Source: Halorarius litoreus (lineage in GTDB: Archaea; Halobacteriota; Halobacteria; Halobacteriales; Haloarculaceae). From it: DNA of 64,000 nt. The stretch's first letter is position 1. Every line of letters begins with the position of its first letter. The notes beneath the pieces were generated by a model. The model was given only the letters and a program-made list of their open reading frames with translations, had not been told where the DNA came from and did not search any database. Positions 35,441 to 44,725 of the stretch are shown piece after piece. The stretch lies in NCBI RefSeq assembly GCF_024362405.1, contig NZ_CP101454.1:1116001-1180000 (forward strand), given 5' to 3'. Position numbers and translations under genes: made by a program.

Positions 35441-36010
35441 TCAGTTCCCTTCGAGGGCGTCGATGGCGATGGCCGCCGCGACGATGGCCTCCTTGGGTGC
35501 GTCGCCGGTGTCCTCGACGTGGAGGTCGTAGGTGTCGCGCAGCGAGAACCGCCCCTTCAGCGTCCCGAGGGGCTCGCCGTTCGGCCCGGTGATGGAGTAG
35601 GTGTGTGGGAACCAGCCGATGACGCCGAGGAAGTTGCGTGCGGCCTCCAGCAGCGCGCTCTCGGACTCGATGGTCGCCCAGACGTCGCCGTCGGGCGAAC
35701 GGATTCGCCAGACGTGTTTGAAGAACGTGAACTGCTTCTCGAGGACGGCGATCACGTCACCCGACCCCTCCTCGATGAGCGTGTAGTCGCCCGCGAAGTC
35801 GAAGACGCTCTTGGCTTTCACCCGGAACACCGGATTGTCGTTCGCGTCGTAGAACGGGAACTCCTCTCGCATCTTGAACAGCTTCTGTTTCGTCTGCAAC
35901 AGGAGCCGCCCGCTGTCGTCGTAGATGCGGTACTTGTTCCGGAGTAGTTGCTGTCTGATGACGTAGTCGGAGCCGGTGAGGTCGACGCCGGCAATGGGGT
36001 CGTCGGGCAT
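35441..36010 (-). CDS. LURP-one-related (DUF567) protein
   Basis: A 189-aa protein, start MPDDPIAGVDLTGSDY (36010). Tubby-like 12-stranded barrel features: YVIRQQLLRNKYRIYDDSG, FRVKAKSVFDFAGDY, WRIRSPDGDVWATIE. Length is single-domain. The family is linked to membrane or lipid association through its scramblase/tubby relatives; the archaeal role is unknown. It ends 4 bp before the pseudogene start, so both were probably one transcript. Confidence 0.87.
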   Translation of the reverse strand: MPDDPIAGVDLTGSDYVIRQQLLRNKYRIYDDSGRLLLQTKQKLFKMREEFPFYDANDNPVFRVKAKSVFDFAGDYTLIEEGSGDVIAVLEKQFTFFKHVWRIRSPDGDVWATIESESALLEAARNFLGVIGWFPHTYSITGPNGEPLGTLKGRFSLRDTYDLHVEDTGDAPKEAIVAAAIAIDALEGN

Positions 36011-36067
36011 GGCGGGGTGTTCACCTGCCCGGTTCCTCAAGCTATCGCCCCCGTGACAGCCGTCGGC

Positions 36068-36514
36068 TCAGCGGCTGCTGTAGTCCTTCTGGGGGACGTC
36101 GACGGTCGGCTTGGCAGCGTCCTGCCACGCCGTGAACCCGCCGTCGAGGTGTGCGACGTCCGGGTAGCCCATCTCGCGGAGGCGCCTGGCGGCGAGCGCC
36201 GACCGCCCGCCCTCGTTGCAGTAGAGGACGTAGCGGTTCTCGGGGTGGAAGAACGGCTTGTAGTACACCGTCTCGGGGTCGGCCCAGAACTCGAGCATCC
36301 CGCGGGGCGCGTGCTCCACGTCCGGGATGGAGCCCTCGATCCACACCTCCCGGATGTCGCGGATGTCCACGACGACGACCCCCTCGTCGCCGCGCTCCGC
36401 ATCGAGTTCGTCCACTGTGACTGACGCCACCTCGGCATCGGCAGCCTCGGCCAGTCCCCACGCGCGCTGGTCGAGGTCGAAGTCGGTGTCTGTATCGGCG
36501 TCGGAGTCGGTCAT
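36068..36514 (-). CDS. Rhodanese-like sulfurtransferase domain protein
   Basis: A 148-aa protein, start MTDSDADTDTDFDLDQ (36514) with an acidic N-terminus of about 25 residues. Rhodanese fold: VVVDIRDIREVWIEGSIP, active-site loop with Cys in YVLYCNEGGRSALAARRL, and VAHLDGGFTAWQ. The CNEGGRSA loop supports a persulfide-carrying Cys, so sulfur transfer is plausible. Start chosen because the longer frame enters an unrelated region. Monocistronic. Confidence 0.9.
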   Translation of the reverse strand: MTDSDADTDTDFDLDQRAWGLAEAADAEVASVTVDELDAERGDEGVVVVDIRDIREVWIEGSIPDVEHAPRGMLEFWADPETVYYKPFFHPENRYVLYCNEGGRSALAARRLREMGYPDVAHLDGGFTAWQDAAKPTVDVPQKDYSSR

Positions 36515-36709
36515 GGCCGTGGTTCGTCGTGCGTGGTTCTCAACCTGTCGCCGTCGCAGACGACGCCGTTGAGGACGCGGCCGTGCTCGTCGAGCATACG
36601 TCGGCGTCACGGGAATGACGCAAACCGGTGTCGGTGGGCGGGGGGTCGAAACCCTCCACTTTCGCCGCGTACCGACAGGGTTTCCCGGCCCCGAACCTTG
36701 GCACAGCCA

Positions 36710-39694
36710 ATGACGAAGGAGTACATCGATGTCCGGGGTGCCGAGGAGCACAACCTCAAGGACATCGACGTCCGCATCCCACGCGAGGAGTTCACCGTCG
36801 TCACCGGCCTCTCGGGGTCGGGGAAGTCCTCGCTCGCCTTCGAGACCATCTACGCCGAGGGACAGCGGCGTTACATCGAGTCGCTGTCGGCGTACGCGCG
36901 GAACTTCCTGGGGCAGATGGACAAGCCGCAGGTCGAGAACGTCGAGGGACTCTCACCTGCCATCTCCATCGACCAGAAGAACGCCGCGAACAACCCCCGC
37001 TCGACGGTCGGGACCGTCACCGAACTCCACGACTACCTCCGGCTGCTGTACGCGCGGGTCGGCACGCCCCACTGCCCCGAGTGTGGCCGCGAGGTCGGCG
37101 AGCAGAGCGCCCAGAACATGGTCTCGCGCATCCTCGCGCTCCCCGAGGGCACCCGCGCGAAGCTCTGTGCGCCCGTGGTCCACGACCAGAAGGGTGCGTT
37201 CGAGGACCTGTTCGAGGAACTCGTCTCCGAGGGGTACTCGCGGGTCGAGGTCGACGGCGAAGCGTACGACCTCACCACGGAGCAGCCCGAGCTCGACGAG
37301 AACTACAACCACACCGTCGACGTGGTCGTCGACCGTGTGAAGGTGAGCGAGGAGGCCCGCTCCCGAATCACGGACTCCGTCGAGACCGCACTCGAGGAGG
37401 CCGACGGCACGCTGAAGGTCATCCTGCCGGACCCCCCCGAAGGGGTCGACCTCGGCAGCGAGACCCGGGCGACGGGCGACCTCGCCGGAGAGGACGACGG
37501 CCGACTCGTGGTGACGTTCTCGGAGGAACTCGCGTGCACCCACTGCGGCATCGACCTCCCCGAGATCGAGACGCGGTCGTTCTCGTTCAACTCGCCGCAC
37601 GGCGCGTGTCCGGCCTGTGACGGCATCGGCGAGACGAAGGAGGTCGACGAGGACCTCGTGGTCACGGACCCGTCGAAACCCATCAAGGACGTGTTCGAAC
37701 CCTGGTCGTACAACCGGTCGTACTACCGCCGGCAGCTGGACAACGTCGCCGAACACTTCGGCGTCAGCGTCGACACGCCGTTCGAGGAGCTCGACGACCA
37801 CGTACAGGAGCAGTTCCTCTACGGCACGGACGACCAGGTCGAGTTCTCGTGGCGGACGAAGAACGGCATCCGCGAGAAGACCGAGCGGTTCGAGGGCGTG
37901 ATGGAGAACCTCTCGCGCCGGTACGTCGAGACCGACTCCGACCGCGCGCGCGACCACATCGAGAACTACATGGCGACGACGACGTGCCCCGAGTGTGAGG
38001 GGACGCGCCTGAAGCCCGAGTCACGGGCCGTTCTGGTGGCGGACACGTCCATCACCGAGGTCAACCGCATGAGCATCGGCGACGCGCTCGACCACTTCGA
38101 GGGGCTCGAAGCCGACCTCACCGAGCGCGAGCGCACCATCGCCGAGGAGATTTTCAAGGAGATCCGCGCGCGGCTCGGCTTCATGGAGGAGGTCGGCCTC
38201 GAGTACCTGACGCTCGACCGGGAGGCCTCCACGCTCTCGGGTGGGGAGAGCCAGCGGATTCGCCTCGCCACGCAGGTCGGCTCCGGACTCGTCGGCGTCC
38301 TCTACGTGCTGGACGAGCCCTCCATCGGGCTCCACCAGCGCGACAACGACAAGCTGCTCGACACGCTCCAGGGGCTCCGCGACCTCGGGAACACCCTGAT
38401 CGTGGTCGAACACGACGAGGAGACGATGTGGCGGGCGGACAACGTCATCGACATGGGTCCCGGTCCTGGGAAACGCGGCGGCGAGGTCGTCGTCAACGGC
38501 GACGTCGAGGACGTGATGGCCGCCGAGGACTCGCTGACGGGCGACTACCTCGCCGGTCGGAAGGCGATTCCCATCCCCGAAACCCGGCGCGACCCCGACG
38601 GGCACCTCACGGTTCGAGGAGCGCGTCAGCACAACCTCAAGGACCTCGACGTCGAGTTCCCGCTTGGCAACTTCACGGCGATTACGGGCGTCTCCGGCTC
38701 GGGGAAGTCCACGCTCCTCCACGAAATCCTCTACAAGGGACTCGTCCGGCGGATGAACGACACCGACGTCTACCCCGGCGAGCACGACGACATCGAGGGC
38801 ATCGACCAGATCGAGAGCGTGCGGCTCATCGACCAGTCGCCCATCGGCCGCACCCCCCGCTCCAATCCGGCGACCTACACCGGCGTCTTCGACCACATCC
38901 GCGAGCTGTTCGCCGAGACCAAACTCTCGAAACAGCGCGGCTACGAGCGCGGCCGCTTCTCCTTCAACGTCAAGGGCGGGCGGTGTGAGGCCTGTGGCGG
39001 GCAGGGCACCGTGAAGATCGACATGAACTTCCTGTCGGACGTGTACGTCCCGTGTGAGGAGTGCGGCGGCTCGCGGTACAACGACGAGACGCTCGACGTG
39101 ACCTACAAGGGTGCGACCATCGCCGACGTGCTGGAGATGGAGGTCGACGAGGCGTACGAGTTCTTCGAGAGCCACTCGGGGATTCGCCGCCGGCTCGAAC
39201 TCCTGCGCGACGTGGGGCTCGGCTACATGCGGCTCGGCCAGCCGTCGACGACCCTTTCAGGGGGCGAGGCCCAGCGCATCAAGCTCGCCGAGGAACTCGG
39301 CAAGAAGGACTCCGGCGAGACGCTGTATCTGCTGGACGAGCCGACGACGGGCCTTCACTCCGCCGACGAGCGCAAGCTCATCGAGGTGCTCCAGCGGCTC
39401 ACCGACGAGGGGAACACCGTCGCGGTGGTCGAACACGAGCTCGACCTCGTGAAGAACGCCGACCACATCATCGACCTCGGGCCCGAGGGCGGTGAGAACG
39501 GTGGGGACATCGTCGCCGAGGGAACCCCCGAAGAGGTCGCACGGCTGGACGACTCACACACCGGCCGCTACCTGCGTGACCTCCTCCCGAGTGTGGAGCT
39601 AGAGGGGCCGCGGGCCGAGCGGTGGGAGCGACGCGAGGCGCTGGCCGAGGAGAGCGACGAGGAGGCCGAAGCGCGGGCCGCGGGCGACGACTGA
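36710..39694 (+). CDS. uvrA: Excinuclease ABC subunit A
   Basis: A 994-aa DNA-damage recognition ATPase for nucleotide excision repair. First [15 protein letters not shown] and [16 protein letters not shown]. First zinc-finger region CPECGREV; an insertion module follows with CTHCGIDLP and CPACDG. Second [18 protein letters not shown], zinc finger CEACGGQG and CEECGG, and [19 protein letters not shown] at 36710 follows a normal archaeal promoter region. Slightly longer than bacterial UvrA because of an acidic C-terminal tail. uvrB and uvrC are not in this window. Confidence 0.98.
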   Translation: MTKEYIDVRGAEEHNLKDIDVRIPREEFTVVTGLSGSGKSSLAFETIYAEGQRRYIESLSAYARNFLGQMDKPQVENVEGLSPAISIDQKNAANNPRSTVGTVTELHDYLRLLYARVGTPHCPECGREVGEQSAQNMVSRILALPEGTRAKLCAPVVHDQKGAFEDLFEELVSEGYSRVEVDGEAYDLTTEQPELDENYNHTVDVVVDRVKVSEEARSRITDSVETALEEADGTLKVILPDPPEGVDLGSETRATGDLAGEDDGRLVVTFSEELACTHCGIDLPEIETRSFSFNSPHGACPACDGIGETKEVDEDLVVTDPSKPIKDVFEPWSYNRSYYRRQLDNVAEHFGVSVDTPFEELDDHVQEQFLYGTDDQVEFSWRTKNGIREKTERFEGVMENLSRRYVETDSDRARDHIENYMATTTCPECEGTRLKPESRAVLVADTSITEVNRMSIGDALDHFEGLEADLTERERTIAEEIFKEIRARLGFMEEVGLEYLTLDREASTLSGGESQRIRLATQVGSGLVGVLYVLDEPSIGLHQRDNDKLLDTLQGLRDLGNTLIVVEHDEETMWRADNVIDMGPGPGKRGGEVVVNGDVEDVMAAEDSLTGDYLAGRKAIPIPETRRDPDGHLTVRGARQHNLKDLDVEFPLGNFTAITGVSGSGKSTLLHEILYKGLVRRMNDTDVYPGEHDDIEGIDQIESVRLIDQSPIGRTPRSNPATYTGVFDHIRELFAETKLSKQRGYERGRFSFNVKGGRCEACGGQGTVKIDMNFLSDVYVPCEECGGSRYNDETLDVTYKGATIADVLEMEVDEAYEFFESHSGIRRRLELLRDVGLGYMRLGQPSTTLSGGEAQRIKLAEELGKKDSGETLYLLDEPTTGLHSADERKLIEVLQRLTDEGNTVAVVEHELDLVKNADHIIDLGPEGGENGGDIVAEGTPEEVARLDDSHTGRYLRDLLPSVELEGPRAERWERREALAEESDEEAEARAAGDD

Positions 39695-39755
39695 CGTGGT
39701 GGCCGTAGTGACAACCGGCCACGACTGACGCGGTGGCCGCAGTGACAACCGGCGA
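39688..39755. repeat. 34-bp tandem repeat, two copies, overlapping uvrA stop
   Basis: Copies at 39688-39721 and 39722-39755 differ at 3 of 34 positions. Each contains CGACTGACG, GGTGGCCG and AGTGACAACCGG. The first copy includes the uvrA stop codon, so the 3' end of uvrA was duplicated. Confidence 0.75.
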
Positions 39756-39972
39756 CGCCAGCCACGGCTGTCGCAGGGCGAACAGGCGACACCGTGGCCC
39801 GCACCCGGCACGCAGTGTCGCACACCCGCGCGACGCACCGGGGCAATCGGTCAGCGCACGGGGAGGCTGGTCCCGGATTCCAACTTGAACCTTCGGACCG
39901 TCGCAGCCGACGTGTCTCGCGATAGTGACGGCGGCTGGTGGGCTTAAGTTCGCGGCCGCCGAACGCGTTAAC

Positions 39973-40629
39973 ATGTCCACATCTGTCGACGACGAGACCA
40001 TCCTCGAGGTGCTGCGCTCGAACGACGCTCCCCGGATGACGACCACCGAGGTCGCCGGGCACCTGCCCATCACCCGAGGGACGACCCGCTCGCGCCTGCA
40101 GGAGCTGGTCGACGACGACCTCCTCCGCCGAAAGCGGGAGGGGAACAACGTCGTCTGGTGGCTCCCCGAGCGCGAGGACGAGCTCGATTCGTGGGAGGCC
40201 GAGCGGGCAGCCGAGGAGGAAGCGGAAGCCACGGCAGCAGCGGACAACGAGACAGAACCCGAGGAAGCAGAAGCTGCGGAAGACACCGAAGAGACACAAG
40301 AGGCAGAAGCCGAGGACACGAGCGAATCAGACGACCAAGCGGCTGAAGACGCCGAGGACACGAGCGTCGAGGTCGAGGCCACCGAGCAGGCGAAAGCCGA
40401 GCCCGAGACCGGCGACACCGAGGTCGAGGTGGAGGCCGTCGAGGAGGACGACGACACGGTGACCGTCGAGACACCCGACGAGTCGACCGAGACCCGGACC
40501 GCGGCCGAGCGCCCGGAGCTTTCTGACGACGAGGAGGGACTGCGCGCGGTCGCACTCGCCGCGGCAGCGCTGGTCCTGCTGCTTCTGCTCCGTAAGCTGC
40601 TCGCCGGCGGCGGCGAGGAGACCGAGTAA
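39973..40629 (+). CDS. Winged-helix protein with acidic linker and C-terminal membrane helix
   Basis: A 218-aa protein; CTTAAG at 39943-39948 is 25-30 nt before the ATG. Residues 1-65: winged-helix fold, EVLRSNDAPRMTTTEVAGHL and RGTTRSRLQELVDDDLLRRKR. Residues about 75-185: long Glu/Ala-rich acidic linker. About 190-210: hydrophobic helix (VALAAAALVLLLLLRKLLAG). A membrane-tethered transcriptional regulator is the likely role. Overlaps the next gene by TAATG, so the two are co-translated. Confidence 0.82.
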   Translation: MSTSVDDETILEVLRSNDAPRMTTTEVAGHLPITRGTTRSRLQELVDDDLLRRKREGNNVVWWLPEREDELDSWEAERAAEEEAEATAAADNETEPEEAEAAEDTEETQEAEAEDTSESDDQAAEDAEDTSVEVEATEQAKAEPETGDTEVEVEAVEEDDDTVTVETPDESTETRTAAERPELSDDEEGLRAVALAAAALVLLLLLRKLLAGGGEETE

Positions 40630-41546
40630 TGGACCTCTACGCCGCGTTTCCCGACCGCGTGCTTGCCATCGGGAACGGGGCGGTGTCGGCGACAGCCCTC
40701 GCCGACGTCGAGTGTCTCGCCGCGGCCGACGGCGAGTCGTTCGCAGGGACGTGGGACGGGCTCTACCGGCTCGGCGACGACCCCGAGCGCGTCCTCGACG
40801 GCCACGTCACCGCGGTCGCCCGCGGCCCGGAGGCGTGGTGGGCCGGTACCGAACCCAGCGCCGTGTATCGGTCGGTCGACGGCGACGACTGGGACCGACT
40901 CCCCGAACTGACGACGCTCGACTCGGCCGACAGCTGGTCGTTCCCGCCGCGCCCCGACACCCACCACGTCCGGTGGCTCGAACCCGACCCCACCCGTGAG
41001 GGTCGGTGGTACGTCGCCGTCGAGGCCGGGGCGCTCCTGCGTACGGACGACGACGGGGCGACGTGGCGCGACCGCGTGCCCGAGGCGCGGCGCGACACGC
41101 ACGAACTCGCGACCCATCCCGACGCCCCCGGGCGGCTCTACTGTGCGGCGGGCGACGGCTACGCGGAGTCGCGCGATGGCGGCGACACGTGGACATTCCC
41201 CCAGGCCGGCCTCGACGAGCGCTACTGCTGGAGCGTCGCCATCGACCCAGCCGACCCCGACGTGCGCATCATGTCTGCGGCCCGCTCCGCGATGCAGGCC
41301 CACCGACAGGGCGTCTCCTCCGTGTATCGCAAGCAGGGGGACGCAGACTGGGAACGCCTCGACGCCCTCCCGCACGGTGAGGGCTGTTACCGGGCCGTCG
41401 TGCGAGCCGTGGACGATGGGACGTTCGTCGTCTGCTCGAACCGCGGCGTGTACCGGAGCGACGATACCGGCGACTCGTGGGAGGAACTCGTCGCCGGGGC
41501 CGACCTGCCGGACACCCCGCCGGCGGGGCTGGCCGTTCAGGTGTAG
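40629..41546 (+). CDS. BNR/YCF48-like beta-propeller protein
   Basis: A 305-aa protein without signal peptide. Asp-box-like repeats: LLRTDDDGATWRDRV, ESRDGGDTWTFPQAG and VYRSDDTGDSWEELV (S-x-D-x-G-x-T/S-W type). Starts MDLYAAFPDRVLAIG. No catalytic residues identifiable. Co-translated with the membrane-tethered HTH gene, suggesting it could be its sensor or target. Its 3' end overlaps the convergent kinase gene by 10 bp. Confidence 0.82.
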   Translation: MDLYAAFPDRVLAIGNGAVSATALADVECLAAADGESFAGTWDGLYRLGDDPERVLDGHVTAVARGPEAWWAGTEPSAVYRSVDGDDWDRLPELTTLDSADSWSFPPRPDTHHVRWLEPDPTREGRWYVAVEAGALLRTDDDGATWRDRVPEARRDTHELATHPDAPGRLYCAAGDGYAESRDGGDTWTFPQAGLDERYCWSVAIDPADPDVRIMSAARSAMQAHRQGVSSVYRKQGDADWERLDALPHGEGCYRAVVRAVDDGTFVVCSNRGVYRSDDTGDSWEELVAGADLPDTPPAGLAVQV

Positions 41547-42625
41547 AACTCGAACCGCGCGCCGCCCGATTCGCTCTCGGTCACGCGGACGTCCCAGCCG
41601 TGGGCGTCCGCGACCCGGCGGACGATGGCGAGGCCGATACCCGTCCCCTGTGAGGCGGTCGTGTACCCCTGGTCGAACACGTCGTCACGCTCGTCTAGTG
41701 GGATGCCGGGGCCGTCGTCGGCGACGTAGAACCCGTCGTCGTTCGCGAGCAGGCCGACCTCGATGGTCGGGCCGGCGTGCTCGCCGGCGTCGTCTGGACG
41801 GCTCTCGCCGTCCCGACTGCTTGTCGAGCCGTGCTCGACACTGTTGCGAAAGAGGTTCTCGAAGACGGCGGCGAGCCGTTCGGGGTCCGCCCGGAGCTTC
41901 GTGTCGTCGTGGAACCTGATGTCGAGGTCCTGTCCGACCGTCCGCTGGGCGTCGGCGGCGACCGCTTGCAGCGACACGGGTTCGAGGTCCGAGAGGTCGA
42001 CCCCCTGCCGGGCCAGCGTGAGCAGTTCGCCGATCATCCGGTCCATCCGCTCGTGGGCGAGATGGACCCGCTCGAAGTCCTCGGGGTTCCCGGTCTCCTT
42101 CGCCAGTTCGGTCCCGCCCATCGCCACGCTCAGTGGGTTCCGGAGGTCGTGGCTGACGATGCTCGCGAACTCGTCGAGCCGCATGTTCTGTCGCTGGAGC
42201 TCCGAGGCGGTGTCGCGGAGTTGGGCGTGGTAGTACCCCGCGGCACCACCGAACGTCGCCCCCACCGTGGCCGCGCTGGCGACGACGTACGAGGGGTCGC
42301 GAATCACCTCCCCCTGTAGCGAGACGACCGCAAGCAGCCAGACGCCCAGCGCGCCGGTGACGGCGCCGCCGGCCAGCGCCCAGCCGGTGATGACGACCAT
42401 CGCGTCCGGCTGCTCGTTGCGCTCGTAGAGGTGGATAGCGAACACGAGGAAGAACAGCGCGAGCCCGGTCGGGAGTCCCGACTCGACGAGCCGAAGCCAC
42501 AGGTCCGCGTCACTGACGACGATGTTGAGTATCGACAACGCTAGCAACACGAGCCCGAGCAGTATCATCGAGGCTCGCCGCATCGTGTCACCGACTCCGA
42601 CCGAGGGCGCAGACAGGGTAGACAT
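41537..42625 (-). CDS. Membrane-bound sensor histidine kinase
   Basis: A 362-aa protein, start MSTLSAPSVGVGDTM (42625). About four hydrophobic helices within residues 19-135 form the membrane sensor. HisKA H-box SHDLRNPL with H159, N-box around LFRNSVEHG, G1 DDGPGIPLDERDD, G2 GTGIGLAIVRRV. No response regulator lies next to it. Convergent 10-bp overlap with the propeller gene. Divergent from the geranylgeranyl reductase-like gene with an AT-rich promoter between (42680-42695). Confidence 0.92.
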   Translation of the reverse strand: MSTLSAPSVGVGDTMRRASMILLGLVLLALSILNIVVSDADLWLRLVESGLPTGLALFFLVFAIHLYERNEQPDAMVVITGWALAGGAVTGALGVWLLAVVSLQGEVIRDPSYVVASAATVGATFGGAAGYYHAQLRDTASELQRQNMRLDEFASIVSHDLRNPLSVAMGGTELAKETGNPEDFERVHLAHERMDRMIGELLTLARQGVDLSDLEPVSLQAVAADAQRTVGQDLDIRFHDDTKLRADPERLAAVFENLFRNSVEHGSTSSRDGESRPDDAGEHAGPTIEVGLLANDDGFYVADDGPGIPLDERDDVFDQGYTTASQGTGIGLAIVRRVADAHGWDVRVTESESGGARFEFYT

Positions 42626-42753
42626 ACGTGTGTGCTCCGGGGCGGTTCGACCCCCCTGACACCATAGATGTCCCGCACTGTGGGATAAATATACTCCCGA
42701 CCACGCCCGCGAGACTGGAAGATACTTGTCGGGCGACACCCACTACTCGACAG

Positions 42754-43839
42754 ATGCGTGACTTCGTCGTCGTGGGTGCCGGCCCCGCAGGCTCGCGGTT
42801 CGCCCGAGGGGCGGCCGAGCGTGGCCACGACGTGCTCGTTCTCGAACAGGGCGAAGTCGGCCGCCCGCTCGCCTGCTCGGGCCACGTCTCGCTCGACATC
42901 TGGGAGTACGTTCCGGACGAGGCACGCGACGACCTGTTCCAGAACGCCATCCACGGCGCCCGGTTCCACCTCGGCGGTGCCGACTCGCCCGCCCACCCGT
43001 TCTACCGGGACGAACCCATCTCGAACGCCATCGACCGCGTCGGCCTCGACAAGACCCTCGCGCAGGCGGCGGCCGACGCGGGTGCGGACGTGCGCGACCA
43101 CCACACCGTCACCACCGTCGAGGAGCACCGGGAATCGGTGACCGTGACCGCCCGCGGCCCGGACGGCCTCGAACGCTTCGAGAGCCGGCTGGTCGTCGGC
43201 GCGGACGGCCCCCGCTCCCGCGTGCGAGAGCAGTGCGGCCTCCCCGAACCCGACGAGTTTCTGCATGGGGTGCTGGGCTTCGACCCCGAGCCCGACCACC
43301 AGGAGTTCGTCGACGTCCACCTCACCGTCCCGACGTTCTTCGCGTGGCGGATTCCTCGCGGCGACGCGGGCGTCGAGTACGGGCTCGCGGTTCGCCCCGG
43401 CGACGACGCGAAAGCCCGGTTCTCGGCGCTCCTCGACGACTACGACGCCGACCTCTGTGAGCGGTGTTCGGGGCTCATCCCCGTCGGCCCACCGAAGCGC
43501 GTCACGGGCAAGCGGTCGCTGCTCGTCGGGGACGCCGCTGCCCAGACCAAGCCGTTCACCGGCGGCGGCATCCTCTACGGGATGCGCGCGGCCGACCACG
43601 CTACGCGAGTCGTCGACCCGGCTCGACCCGAAACGGTGGGCGACTACGAGGACGCGTGGCGGTCGGAACTCCGGACCGAACAGCGGCTCGGCCACCTCGT
43701 CCGCGCGGGCTACTCGTTCCCGGAATCCCTCCAGGAGCTGGGGATGCGCGCCTTCTCGGGGAAGATCGGCGTCCACATGGACGAGCCCTCGACGCTGTTC
43801 TCTCGCGAGCAGTTGAAGGCGCTGCTGTCGTGGGGCTGA
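42754..43839 (+). CDS. Geranylgeranyl reductase family flavoprotein
   Basis: A 361-aa FAD enzyme. MRDFVVVGAGPAGSRFARGAAERGHDVLVLE is split here as the dinucleotide loop GAGPAGSRFA and the ribose-binding end VLVLEQ. Later: VVGADGPRSRVRE and LLVGDAAAQTKPFTGGGI, diagnostic of the digeranylgeranylglycerophospholipid reductase/GGR family, which saturates isoprenoid chains of archaeal lipids or quinones. Which substrate this copy uses is open. ATG at 42754. Confidence 0.9.
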   Translation: MRDFVVVGAGPAGSRFARGAAERGHDVLVLEQGEVGRPLACSGHVSLDIWEYVPDEARDDLFQNAIHGARFHLGGADSPAHPFYRDEPISNAIDRVGLDKTLAQAAADAGADVRDHHTVTTVEEHRESVTVTARGPDGLERFESRLVVGADGPRSRVREQCGLPEPDEFLHGVLGFDPEPDHQEFVDVHLTVPTFFAWRIPRGDAGVEYGLAVRPGDDAKARFSALLDDYDADLCERCSGLIPVGPPKRVTGKRSLLVGDAAAQTKPFTGGGILYGMRAADHATRVVDPARPETVGDYEDAWRSELRTEQRLGHLVRAGYSFPESLQELGMRAFSGKIGVHMDEPSTLFSREQLKALLSWG

Positions 43840-43903
43840 CCGGCGGCAAAAGGCTTATTCCGGCCACTTCGGACCTCCAGCGTATGCACCCCCGGTGGTC
43901 ACC

Positions 43904-44722
43904 GTGAGCGACGCCTTGCCCGAAGCGCGATGTGACGAACCCATCACCACGGCTCGCATCGCCGCGGACCTCCGGGCGCTCGGCGTCGAGGCGGGCGACA
44001 CCCTCCTCGTCCACTCCTCGCTGTCGGCGCTCGGCTGGGTCGCGGGCGGCCCGCCCGCGGTCGTCGACGCCCTCCAGTCGGTCGTCACCGAGACCGGCAC
44101 GCTCGTCCTCCCGACGCACACCAGCCAGCTCTCGGACCCGAAAGACTGGTCGAACCCCCCGATTCCCGAGTCGTGGCACCAGCCGTTCCGCGACGCGGTG
44201 AGCCCCTACCGACCCGCGGTGACGCCGTGTCCCCGAGTCGGTTCGGTTCCCGACTGTTTCCGAAGCTACCCCGGTGTCGAGCGGAGTGCCCACCCCCTCT
44301 ACTCCTTCGCGGCGTGGGGCGCCGACGCCGCCGACGTGGTCGCGGACCACCCGCTCGACACGGGGCTCGGTCCGGGGTCGCCACTGGAAGCCGTCTACGA
44401 CCGCGGTGGGTACGTCCTCCAGCTCGGAACCGACCACAACACGAACACCTCGCTGCATCTCGCAGAACACCGCGCCGACTGGGCGAAACCGACCGATGAG
44501 GCCGGTGCGCCGATGCTCCGAGGAGGAGACCGCGAGTGGGTCGAATGGACCGAACTGGCGACCGACACCGACGACTTCCCCAACTGCGGGGCGGCGTTCG
44601 CCGCGGCCCACCCCGAGGCCGTCACGACCGGCGAGGTCGGGGTCGCGGACACCACGCTGCTCGACCAGCGGGCGCTCGTCGACTTCGGGACGGAATGGTT
44701 CGGAGAGAACCGAGAGGCGTAG
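43904..44722 (+). CDS. AAC(3)-type aminoglycoside N-acetyltransferase family
   Basis: A 272-aa protein counted from the GTG at 43904 (VSDALPEARCDEP); another GTG at 43895 adds 3 residues. Family blocks: DTLLVHSSLSALGWVAGGPPAVV is represented by VHSSLSALGW, then VLPTHTSQL, SAHPLYSFAAWG, GPGSPLEAVYDRGGYVLQLG. Length is typical for AAC(3). In haloarchaea these enzymes need not confer resistance; BA2930-like relatives have unknown physiological substrates. The domain is clear, resistance is not implied. Confidence 0.88.
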   Translation: MSDALPEARCDEPITTARIAADLRALGVEAGDTLLVHSSLSALGWVAGGPPAVVDALQSVVTETGTLVLPTHTSQLSDPKDWSNPPIPESWHQPFRDAVSPYRPAVTPCPRVGSVPDCFRSYPGVERSAHPLYSFAAWGADAADVVADHPLDTGLGPGSPLEAVYDRGGYVLQLGTDHNTNTSLHLAEHRADWAKPTDEAGAPMLRGGDREWVEWTELATDTDDFPNCGAAFAAAHPEAVTTGEVGVADTTLLDQRALVDFGTEWFGENREA

Positions 44723-44725
44723 GCG

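Noticed and set aside
41537..41546. 10-bp overlap of convergent genes as evidence of a wrong call
   Set aside because: Both genes are full-length family members; short convergent overlaps are normal here (also 46541-46550 and 50484-50487).
43904..44722. Antibiotic resistance gene
   Set aside because: The AAC(3) family fold is clear, but archaeal members are not shown to give resistance and the context is ordinary chromosome.
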